Shown here: positions 1-4,721 of the stretch, one piece after another
Layout: the number at the start of each line of letters is the position of its first letter
Position numbering within the stretch: the first letter of the stretch is position 1
From: Acidimicrobiales bacterium
GTDB lineage: Bacteria; Actinomycetota; Acidimicrobiia; Acidimicrobiales; SZUA-35
Reading direction: 5' to 3'
DNA: 7,492 bases
Assembly (NCBI GenBank): GCA_024641625.1
Contig: JAHECQ010000192.1
Span: forward strand, 1-7,492
Made by a program: the position numbers and the translations under genes
The notes under the pieces: model-generated
Told to the model about the DNA's origin: nothing
The model's input: the letters and a program-made list of their open reading frames with translations, nothing else
Database searches by the model: none

Positions 1-1
1 C

Positions 2-43
2 ATCATGACCGCACCCGAGGTGGCCAAACTCCTCGATGACTGA
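2..43 (+). CDS. C-terminal tail of an unidentified upstream gene (partial)
   Basis: An open frame enters from the left edge and stops with TGA at 41-43. It reads IMTAPEVAKLLDD, which is compatible with the helical end of a protein. The next gene starts at ATG 36, so the two would overlap by 8 bp, an arrangement typical of translationally coupled genes in dense actinobacterial operons. Only 13 residues are visible and no family can be named. The frame is chosen because it gives this overlap and a plausible tail; another reading cannot be excluded. Confidence 0.35.
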   Translation: MMTAPEVAKLLDD

Positions 44-437
44 CTCCTACGACCCCCACCGGCCGCCCTTCGAGGTGGTGACGTTTCTCCGAGAACGTCA
101 CCTCGCCACGCTCAGCACCATCAGCCGCGCCGGCGACCTCCAGGTGACCCCGGTCGGGGTCACCTTCGATCCCGACCGGGCGATGGCGCGGGTCATCACC
201 TGGGCCACCTCGCAAAAGGCCCGCAACGTGGCCTCCCGGCCGCACCAGACGGTTGCGGTGTGTCAGGTGGATGGCGGACGATGGCTCACCCTGTACGGCA
301 CGGCCACGGTCTCCGGAGAACCGGCAGCGGTGGCCGAGGGTGTACGGCGCTATGCCGTGCGGTACCGACAGCCGAAGATCCGTCCGGATCGAGTCGTGAT
401 CGAGATTGCGGTGTCCCGATTGGTCGGTCGGGCCTGA
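36..437 (+). CDS. PPOX-class, F420-dependent-type split-barrel protein
   Basis: The 133-residue product is a small split beta-barrel protein of the pyridoxamine 5'-phosphate oxidase-like superfamily, in the actinobacterial group annotated as PPOX-class F420-dependent enzymes. Family-like features in order are the N-terminal helix and strand FLRERHLATLSTI (about 18-30), TPVGVTFD (38-45), a TSQKARN segment (58-64) that in relatives lies near the cofactor phosphate, the strand VCQVDGGRWLTLYG (75-88), and the C-terminal RYRQPKIRPDRVVIEI block (109-124). Length and domain fill match a complete protein. Such proteins bind F420 or a flavin and may reduce diverse substrates; the substrate here is unknown. 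ATG 36 is chosen because it gives the usual short lead-in before the first helix. No good Shine-Dalgarno precedes it, consistent with coupling to the upstream frame. Family assignment is firm; cofactor choice is inferred. Confidence 0.88.
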   Translation: MTDSYDPHRPPFEVVTFLRERHLATLSTISRAGDLQVTPVGVTFDPDRAMARVITWATSQKARNVASRPHQTVAVCQVDGGRWLTLYGTATVSGEPAAVAEGVRRYAVRYRQPKIRPDRVVIEIAVSRLVGRA

Positions 438-461
438 GGGTCGACGCCCGACCCCGGCAAA

Positions 462-528
462 GATTGGGTCAAGTTACCCGTGCTTCACCGCTAAAGAACC
501 GGCGTTGACGTACCGTTGGGATTGGGTC
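462..528 (+). repeat. Direct 9-bp repeat GATTGGGTC in the upstream region
   Basis: GATTGGGTC occurs at 462-470 and again at 520-528, start-to-start distance 58 bp. The second copy follows another TTGGG, making TTGGGATTGGGT at 516-527. The first copy abuts the sigma-28-like -35 candidate and the second is the left arm of a hairpin before the small gene at 563. The pair could be binding sites for a regulator. A chance repeat of this size in 125 bp is unlikely but not excluded. Confidence 0.4.
469..494 (+). promoter_or_regulatory. Candidate sigma-28 (FliA/SigD-type) promoter
   Basis: TCAAGTT (469-475) resembles the sigma-28 -35 element, and CCGCTAA (488-494) differs at one position from the CCGATAA core of the -10 element. 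From TCAA to the 8-base -10 box starting at 487 there are 14 bases, within the 14-16 known for this class. A start near 501-505 would give a leader of about 60 nt before the gene at 563. The match is by eye. A conventional TTGACG (505-510) lies downstream but has no convincing -10 partner. Confidence 0.4.
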
Positions 529-549
529 GCTCAACGACGCGTGACCCAA
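522..549 (+). promoter_or_regulatory. Leader hairpin overlapping the ribosome binding site
   Basis: TTGGGTC (522-528) and GACCCAA (543-549) are a perfect 7-bp inverted repeat. As RNA it extends by one G-U and one C-G pair to 9 bp, closing a 10-nt loop at 531-540. The 3' arm covers A548 and A549, the first two bases of the AAGGAG ribosome binding site at 548-553. It could damp translation of the small gene, or serve as a protein-binding operator in DNA. There is no T run after it and it precedes a start codon, so it is not a terminator. Confidence 0.45.
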
Positions 550-553
550 GGAG
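548..553 (+). promoter_or_regulatory. Ribosome binding site of the 57-residue small gene
   Basis: AAGGAG lies 9 bases before ATG 563. It is the strongest Shine-Dalgarno match among the plus-strand genes here and is the main evidence that the short frame after it is translated. Confidence 0.7.
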
Positions 554-562
554 CAATTCATC

Positions 563-736
563 ATGCAGAACCCCATCGACCCCGCTCGATTGCTCGGTCG
601 GCATTCGACCGTCAAGACCCACACGGGTACCTACGAAGGCACGATCCTCGCAGCCGGCGCCAACGGTGTCTCCTTGTCCTCGAGCCAGGGCGTGATCCGA
701 TTCACCCCCGGTGAGCTCGTCTCGATCATCTGCTGA
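563..736 (+). CDS. Small protein, possible Sm/Hfq-like beta barrel
   Basis: This is a 57-residue frame from ATG 563 to TGA 734-736, with a near-consensus ribosome binding site. A short N-terminal segment (IDPARLLGR, 5-13) is followed by what looks like five short strands: STVKTHT (15-21), GTYEGTILAAG (22-32), GVSLSSS (35-41), GVIRFTP (43-49) and ELVSIIC (51-57). The pattern V-x-x-x-x-G-x-Y-x-G-x-I, then an N before a V-x-L strand, then a V-I-R strand and a terminal V-x-I-I strand, parallels the Sm1 and Sm2 motifs of Hfq and archaeal LSm proteins. The Sm-like fold is an inference from pattern and length. Other small SH3-like barrels are possible, and I do not recognise a named family. If correct, it might form a ring that binds RNA. 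It stands between its own regulatory leader and a c-di-GMP-sensor-like gene. No second domain, signal peptide or membrane segment is present. Confidence 0.75.
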   Translation: MQNPIDPARLLGRHSTVKTHTGTYEGTILAAGANGVSLSSSQGVIRFTPGELVSIIC

Positions 737-817
737 GAGCGCCCTCGCTCACCTCGCCGGGGAGATTTGCCCAACGGTCCTCGCTGTAGATTCGGCGGGA
801 TGGGTCGATAGGAGAGC

Positions 818-1873
818 ATGCTCTTCAAGCGACGCAGCACTCTCAACGACTCGACCGAGACCCGGGCAGGCCTCGAGTCTCGCACGGGACCGACGGCGGA
901 GGTTCATCCCGCCGTGGCCGCCACCACGACGACCGACCCCGGGCTGTCGCTGGTGGTCGACGCAGCGAGGCGAATCGCTTCGCTGCGGGACACCAACGAC
1001 ATCTACCGAGCCGCCGTCACCGAGGCGGTCGCACTCACCTCGGCTGAGGTCGGGGCGTTTGTCGTGGTCGATCTCCGCGGCGCCGAGGTCGAGGCCCGAT
1101 TCGGATTCCAGAGTCACCCGCAGCTCTTCACTGCGACCGACCTCAGTGGGCCCTGTCTCACGGCGGCGATCGCAGACCGTCGATCGATCTGCGAGGTCAT
1201 CGGCGACGAACCGAGCTTGGCGGTGAACCCGACTGCAGTGGCCGCAGTTCCTGCGATCGCTCGAGGAGAAGTGCTGGGCCTCATCATGGTCATCCGTGGG
1301 GCCGACGAACCCTTCGGCAACACCGAACTGGAAACGCTCGAGCTGCTGGCCCCCGTCGTGGGATCTGCACTGGGAAATGCCAACCCGGCGATGCATGCCG
1401 ACATCGACGATGTGACACATCTCGCCAACCGCCGCCGAATGGACCGCGACATCATCGACCTGACCCGAGAGGGCAAGGTGGGCGTTGCCTCGATCAAGAT
1501 CGACCGCTTCGCCACGCTGATGAGCGAGCAAGGTCCCGGCGCCGGCGACGAGCTGCTCCGACAGATCGCCCTGACGGTGAGTGCCAACGTTCGCCCCGAT
1601 GACGTGGCGTACCGCACGGGCGACGCCGAATTCGTCGTTCTGCTGCCAGGAGCCGACAAGAAGGAGACCGCCTGGGTCGCCGAACGAGTACGCCAGGCCA
1701 TCACCGCCGTGGCCATCGCCGGGCTCGGCACCATCGAGCACCCCTCCGCATCGATCGGTGTCACCGCCGGTGACCGGGACGACCCACAGGAACTGACCGA
1801 ACGGGCGCGGGCGGCAATGTTGGAGGCCGAGGAGCTCGGGGCCAACCAGGTCGTACTCGACGAAGCCGTCTGA
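818..1873 (+). CDS. GAF plus degenerate GGDEF protein, probable c-di-GMP sensor
   Basis: The 351-residue soluble protein has a low-complexity N-terminus (1-40), a GAF-like sensor domain (about 42-187) and a GGDEF-like domain (about 195-350). The GGDEF domain aligns without gaps to Caulobacter PleD at a constant offset of 100. PleD metal ligands D327 and E370 become K227 and A270 (GGEEF becomes GDAEF, 268-272), and guanine-binding N335 becomes M235, while D244 (PleD D344) remains. The inhibitory-site RxxD is intact as R259-P-D-D262, with R290 at the place of PleD R390. Diguanylate cyclase activity is therefore unlikely, while c-di-GMP binding is plausible. The GAF ligand is unknown. ATG 818 has an AGGAG (810-814) only 3 bases upstream, rather close. 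TAGATT (787-792) is a possible -10 with no clear -35. The 81-bp gap before the gene holds a 5-bp stem (737-750) just after the preceding stop. Confidence 0.9.
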   Translation: MLFKRRSTLNDSTETRAGLESRTGPTAEVHPAVAATTTTDPGLSLVVDAARRIASLRDTNDIYRAAVTEAVALTSAEVGAFVVVDLRGAEVEARFGFQSHPQLFTATDLSGPCLTAAIADRRSICEVIGDEPSLAVNPTAVAAVPAIARGEVLGLIMVIRGADEPFGNTELETLELLAPVVGSALGNANPAMHADIDDVTHLANRRRMDRDIIDLTREGKVGVASIKIDRFATLMSEQGPGAGDELLRQIALTVSANVRPDDVAYRTGDAEFVVLLPGADKKETAWVAERVRQAITAVAIAGLGTIEHPSASIGVTAGDRDDPQELTERARAAMLEAEELGANQVVLDEAV

Positions 1874-1926
1874 ATGTCGATGGCAACGCCACGACGCTGA
1901 ACTGGGACGATCGACTCGCGGTGGCC

Positions 1927-1932
1927 TATGGT
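1927..1932 (+). promoter_or_regulatory. Likely -10 element of a leaderless promoter
   Basis: TATGGT (1927-1932) fits the TAnnnT -10 pattern and ends exactly 7 bases before the A of ATG 1940. That is the spacing expected if transcription starts at the start codon, as in leaderless mRNAs common in actinobacteria. No Shine-Dalgarno precedes 1940, which agrees. No good -35 element is visible, so the assignment rests on the -10 and its position. Confidence 0.5.
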
Positions 1933-1939
1933 CCCGCAG

Positions 1940-3103
1940 ATGGGTCTACGAGGCGCTGCACACATTGCGGGAGCATTTGAGCATCCCGGTCGTCATCTTC
2001 CCGATCTGACCGTTGCTCAGATCCACGCCCAGGTCGCAGCGGGGGCGTTGGCCGATGCCGGACTCTCCTTCGGCGACGTCGATGCGTACTATTGCGCGGG
2101 CGACGCCCCCGGATTCGGCGGTCTCTCGATGGCCGACTACCTCGGGTTGTCGTGCCGGGGGATCGACTCGACCGAGACCGGTGGGTCGTCGTACCTCATC
2201 CACGTCCAACACGCAGCCGAAGCCATTGCCGCCGGACACATCGACGTGGCGTTGATCACCTTGGCAGGCAAACCTCGCACCGGCGGCGCGGGCCCTGGCG
2301 GCAGTATCAGCCAGTCCGCTCCCGAGTCCGGTTTCGAGAACCAGTTCGGGCTCAACGTCGTGGCCGGTTACGCACTGGCCGCCCAGCGACACATGTACGA
2401 GTTCGGTACGACCAGCGCCCAGCTGGCCGAGATCAAGGTGGCGGCCTCCCAGCACGCCTCCCACAACCCCCACGCATTCCTTCCCGACGCAGTCACGATC
2501 GAGGAGGTACTCGAGTCCCCGATGATCGCCCGCCCCTTGCATCGACTCGATTCCTGCGTCATCACCGACGGCGGGGGCGCTCTCGTCGTCGTGAGCGCCG
2601 AGATCGCCGCATCGCTCCCTCGTCACACCATTCCGGTGCTCGGCACGGGCGTCGCAGTGAAACACAGCACCTCCGGACGCATCGACCTCAGCCACACGGG
2701 CGCCTCGGTCTCGGGGCCTGCTGCCTTCGCCGAGGCCGGGCTCACACCGGCCGACATCGACTATGCGTCGATTTACGACAGCTTCACCATCACCGTGCTC
2801 ATCACGCTCGAAGACCTCGGCTTCTGTGCCAAGGGCGAGGGCGGGCGCTTCGTCGCCGACGGTGGACTGCTCGCCCCGTTCGGGAAGCTGCCGTTCAACA
2901 CCGACGGCGGCGGCCTGTGCAACAACCATCCGGCCAACCGGGGCGGCATCACCAAGGTGATCGAAGCCGTGCGTCAGCTCCGGGGCGAAGCCGCACCGGC
3001 GGTGCAGGTGCCCGACTGCGAACTGGCGCTCGCCCATGGCACCGGCGGGAGCCTCGCCACCCGTATGGGCAGCGCGACCCTCATTCTCGGACGAGAGATC
3101 TGA
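1940..3103 (+). CDS. Thiolase-superfamily (SCP-x/Ltp-like) protein, partner of DUF35
   Basis: The product is 387 residues with the two-half thiolase fold, expected to act on acyl-CoA in the cytosol. Visible family features are GAFEHP (11-16), TGGSSYLIHVQHAAEAIAAG (80-99), PLHRLDSCVITDGGGALVV (199-217), YDSFT and LEDLGFC (279-296), GGGLCNNHPANRGG (323-336) with the conserved His of the GHP motif, and HGTGG (366-370). The cysteine that forms the acyl-enzyme in classical thiolases is missing at the first motif, and the C-terminal Cys site reads His-Gly. The protein may therefore be an aldolase-like or otherwise modified member, as in steroid side-chain Ltp2 enzymes. The YDSFT tyrosine sits in a segment that resembles theirs. 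ATG 1940 is preferred over ATG 1928 because the protein then begins like its relatives and fits the leaderless promoter. The DUF35 gene 55 bp downstream supports complex formation. The exact substrate cannot be read from the sequence. Confidence 0.9.
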   Translation: MGLRGAAHIAGAFEHPGRHLPDLTVAQIHAQVAAGALADAGLSFGDVDAYYCAGDAPGFGGLSMADYLGLSCRGIDSTETGGSSYLIHVQHAAEAIAAGHIDVALITLAGKPRTGGAGPGGSISQSAPESGFENQFGLNVVAGYALAAQRHMYEFGTTSAQLAEIKVAASQHASHNPHAFLPDAVTIEEVLESPMIARPLHRLDSCVITDGGGALVVVSAEIAASLPRHTIPVLGTGVAVKHSTSGRIDLSHTGASVSGPAAFAEAGLTPADIDYASIYDSFTITVLITLEDLGFCAKGEGGRFVADGGLLAPFGKLPFNTDGGGLCNNHPANRGGITKVIEAVRQLRGEAAPAVQVPDCELALAHGTGGSLATRMGSATLILGREI

Positions 3104-3114
3104 GAGGCGCCGAC

Positions 3115-3162
3115 ATGATCGATCACCAAACACCCACCCTGGCGAAAGGCGAACGGCGATGA
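3115..3162 (+). CDS. Possible 15-codon leader ORF before the DUF35 gene
   Basis: ATG 3115 opens a 15-residue frame (MIDHQTPTLAKGERR) ending in TGA 3160-3162. Its stop overlaps the ATG of the DUF35 gene as ATGA. GAGAGG (3102-3107) lies 7 bases upstream, a good Shine-Dalgarno. It could pass ribosomes from the thiolase gene to the DUF35 gene. The peptide shows no recognised motif and may have no function of its own. A chance frame remains quite possible. Confidence 0.3.
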   Translation: MIDHQTPTLAKGERR

Positions 3163-3563
3163 GCTCGCTTCCCACCCACAACCCGCCGGTCTCCTCCGAC
3201 AGTCTTCCCTTCTGGGAAGGAACGAATGATGACCGTCTGGTACTGCCGCGCTGCAACGCCTGCAACGAGGTCATCTGGTATCCGCGACATTTCTGCCCGA
3301 AGTGCGGCGCCGACGATGTCAGCTGGTTCGAGGCGTCGGGCAGCGGGACGATCTACAGCTTCACGGTCGTCGAACGAGCTCAGGGCCGCTGGGGCGAGCA
3401 GTGCCCCTATGTCCTGGCCTACGTCGAACTGGCCGAAGGCCCTCGGGTCCTCACCAACATCATCGACAGCGATCCCGATGCTCTTGCCATCGGCACGGCG
3501 GTCACCGCCAGCTTCGACCATGCCGAGGACGGGCGGGGCGTGCTGCGCTTCACCGCGGTCTAG
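3159..3563 (+). CDS. Zinc-ribbon/OB-fold (DUF35) acyl-CoA-associated protein
   Basis: This 134-residue protein is of the DUF35 type. An N-terminal helix region (LPFWEGTNDDRLVLPRC, 16-32) leads to a rubredoxin-like zinc ribbon with C32-x2-C35 and C46-x2-C49, then an OB-fold (about 57-134) with GTIYSFTVVERA (63-74) and PYVLAYVELAEGPRVLTNI (83-101). Members partner with thiolase-like proteins, for example in benzylsuccinate degradation (BbsA with BbsB), steroid side-chain aldolases (ChsH2 with Ltp2) and the archaeal thiolase/HMG-CoA synthase complex. There they help channel or hold the acyl-CoA. The gene directly follows the thiolase gene, so the same role is inferred. ATG 3159 is chosen since it gives the usual N-terminus; AAAGG (3145-3149) is 9 bases upstream. 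An in-frame extension to 3036 lies inside the thiolase gene and shows no family features. The four ligand cysteines are intact, so the protein looks functional. Confidence 0.92.
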   Translation: MSSLPTHNPPVSSDSLPFWEGTNDDRLVLPRCNACNEVIWYPRHFCPKCGADDVSWFEASGSGTIYSFTVVERAQGRWGEQCPYVLAYVELAEGPRVLTNIIDSDPDALAIGTAVTASFDHAEDGRGVLRFTAV

Positions 3564-3599
3564 CCGTTGTCGCCGCATCGCCGGCCTCACCGACCACGC
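3564..3599. other. 36-bp gap between convergent genes
   Basis: The gap separates the DUF35 stop from the stop of the minus-strand SWIM gene. The only structure is a 5-bp stem, CGCTC/GAGCG at 3597-3610, with an AATC loop that covers the SWIM stop codon. There is no T run on either side. No clear intrinsic terminator is visible, so transcripts from both strands may overlap here or end by Rho. Confidence 0.5.
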
Positions 3600-4721
3600 T
3601 CAATCGAGCGCATCCGCCGGTTCGTCGAAGGGGCCGGCGGTGGCCAGCCAGCCCAGATGCTCGTCGGCGTCGAATCGCCACCAGCCTCCCTGTTGGTCGA
3701 CTCGTAGTTGGCGGTGACCAACCGTCAAGGTGTTGCCGGCTCGACGGGCACCCGGCAACGCCTCTTGCCCAGCCGCCAGGACTTCGTCGTCGGCCTCCCA
3801 CCGTTCGTCGTGCACCCGCAGAGCCCGCTCGCCCCCGAGGCGCCACGCGACCGCTCGACGTTCGAGGTCCTCGGGTCGAATTCCACCGGTCGCCGCAAGA
3901 TGGCCGGAACGTTCCGGTGACGACGCAGCGCGACGAACCAGATCGACATCGATGCTCTGGTGGAGTCCGCTCGTGGCCTCGCCGTTGAGCAGGGCCAACG
4001 CCCGGGCCGCCCCATCGGCCACGAGCTCGGCCAGGTCGGCGAGATCGATCCCGGAGTCGAGTGGTGGTGCCAGCGGAAGGATCGGCGGTCTCGCCGGCCG
4101 CCACGGCGTGGGCAGCGGACGGGGCGCGGGCTCGGGGTGACGACGAGGTTCACCCTCGACCCCGAGATCGGCACCTCGGGGTTGATGCGAGACCGGACCG
4201 GCGGACGCCACCAGGCCGCGAGCGAGGCGAAGCGGTTCCACCAGTTCCTGACGACTCCGCCGGCGGAGCAACAGCAACACGTTCGGATCACGCTCGATCA
4301 CATCGGTGAGGGCGAACAGCACGGCCCAGACATGCTGACACGGTTCATCCCAGCTCTCACACGAGCAGGTGAAGCTGATTTCGGACGCTCCAGGCAGGAG
4401 CTGCGATCGATCGCGCTCGTTCGGAACGCCGAGGAGGCCGTCGAGTTCGAAGGGCAGATCGCCGGTCAGCACCGCGGCGGCGACCGCCGGGCGGTTGGCG
4501 ACCCGAGCGATGAGCTCGGCCCACGTGGCGTCGTCGAGGCGCGCCAGTGCGACCGTCGCCGTGGCATCCACTCGCTTGTCGACGAACCGGGCCGTGACCG
4601 ATCCCGGCTCGAGCTCGAGCCGGGGTCTGGCCTTGCGGGCCAGCGTTCGACCGGCACCGAGCTGCGACGGGTCGAGGGTGAGCTCGAGAAGGCGATCGCG
4701 CCATGACGATGACCAGCTCAT
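3600..4721 (-). CDS. SWIM zinc-finger protein paired with SNF2 ATPase
   Basis: The 373-residue protein has a SWIM zinc finger, C119-x-C121-x6-C128-x-H130, in the stretch FTCSCESWDEPCQHVWAVLF. It is preceded by an N-terminal domain (about 1-115) containing the conserved GRTLARKARPRLELEPGSVTARF region. A Pro/Arg-rich linker (about 190-220) joins to a helical C-terminal half. SWIM fingers bind nucleic acid or protein partners; the ligands here are complete. Its start codon ATG (4721-4719) overlaps the TGA of the SNF2 gene as ATGA, and GGAG (complement of 4730-4733) lies 8 bases upstream inside that gene. Translation is therefore very likely coupled to the SNF2 ATPase, and the proteins probably act together on DNA or a protein-DNA complex. 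This SNF2-SWIM pairing recurs in actinobacteria, but I know of no defined substrate. No catalytic motif is visible. Confidence 0.9.
   Translation of the reverse strand: MSWSSSWRDRLLELTLDPSQLGAGRTLARKARPRLELEPGSVTARFVDKRVDATATVALARLDDATWAELIARVANRPAVAAAVLTGDLPFELDGLLGVPNERDRSQLLPGASEISFTCSCESWDEPCQHVWAVLFALTDVIERDPNVLLLLRRRSRQELVEPLRLARGLVASAGPVSHQPRGADLGVEGEPRRHPEPAPRPLPTPWRPARPPILPLAPPLDSGIDLADLAELVADGAARALALLNGEATSGLHQSIDVDLVRRAASSPERSGHLAATGGIRPEDLERRAVAWRLGGERALRVHDERWEADDEVLAAGQEALPGARRAGNTLTVGHRQLRVDQQGGWWRFDADEHLGWLATAGPFDEPADALD

Noticed and set aside
737..750. GAGCG/CGCTC stem with a CCCT loop right after the small gene as a terminator
   Set aside because: A 5-bp stem without a following T run is too weak to call an intrinsic terminator.
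818..1873. Calling the GAF-GGDEF protein an active diguanylate cyclase
   Set aside because: Two metal ligands and the guanine-contact Asn are replaced, so the catalytic site is not credible.
1874..1900. Eight-codon frame directly after the GAF-GGDEF stop (TGA-ATG)
   Set aside because: It is too short to support, has no ribosome binding site of its own beyond chance sequence, and ends without touching the next gene.
749..1965. Long minus-strand frames (330 and 283 codons) opposite the GAF-GGDEF gene
   Set aside because: They overlap each other and a clear domain protein. Compositional bias of GC-rich DNA explains them.
3036..3158. In-frame N-terminal extension of the DUF35 protein
   Set aside because: The extension lies mostly inside the thiolase gene in another frame and is Arg/Pro-rich. 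DUF35 proteins normally begin close to ATG 3159.
1946..3274. 442-codon open frame on the minus strand opposite the thiolase gene
   Set aside because: Its product is low in recognisable motifs and rich in Gly, Arg and Val, as expected from the reverse of a high-GC gene. The plus-strand thiolase and DUF35 products have clear family motifs.
3597..3610. CGCTC/GAGCG stem at the convergent gene ends as a bidirectional terminator
   Set aside because: Only 5 bp, overlaps a stop codon, and lacks T runs on both strands.
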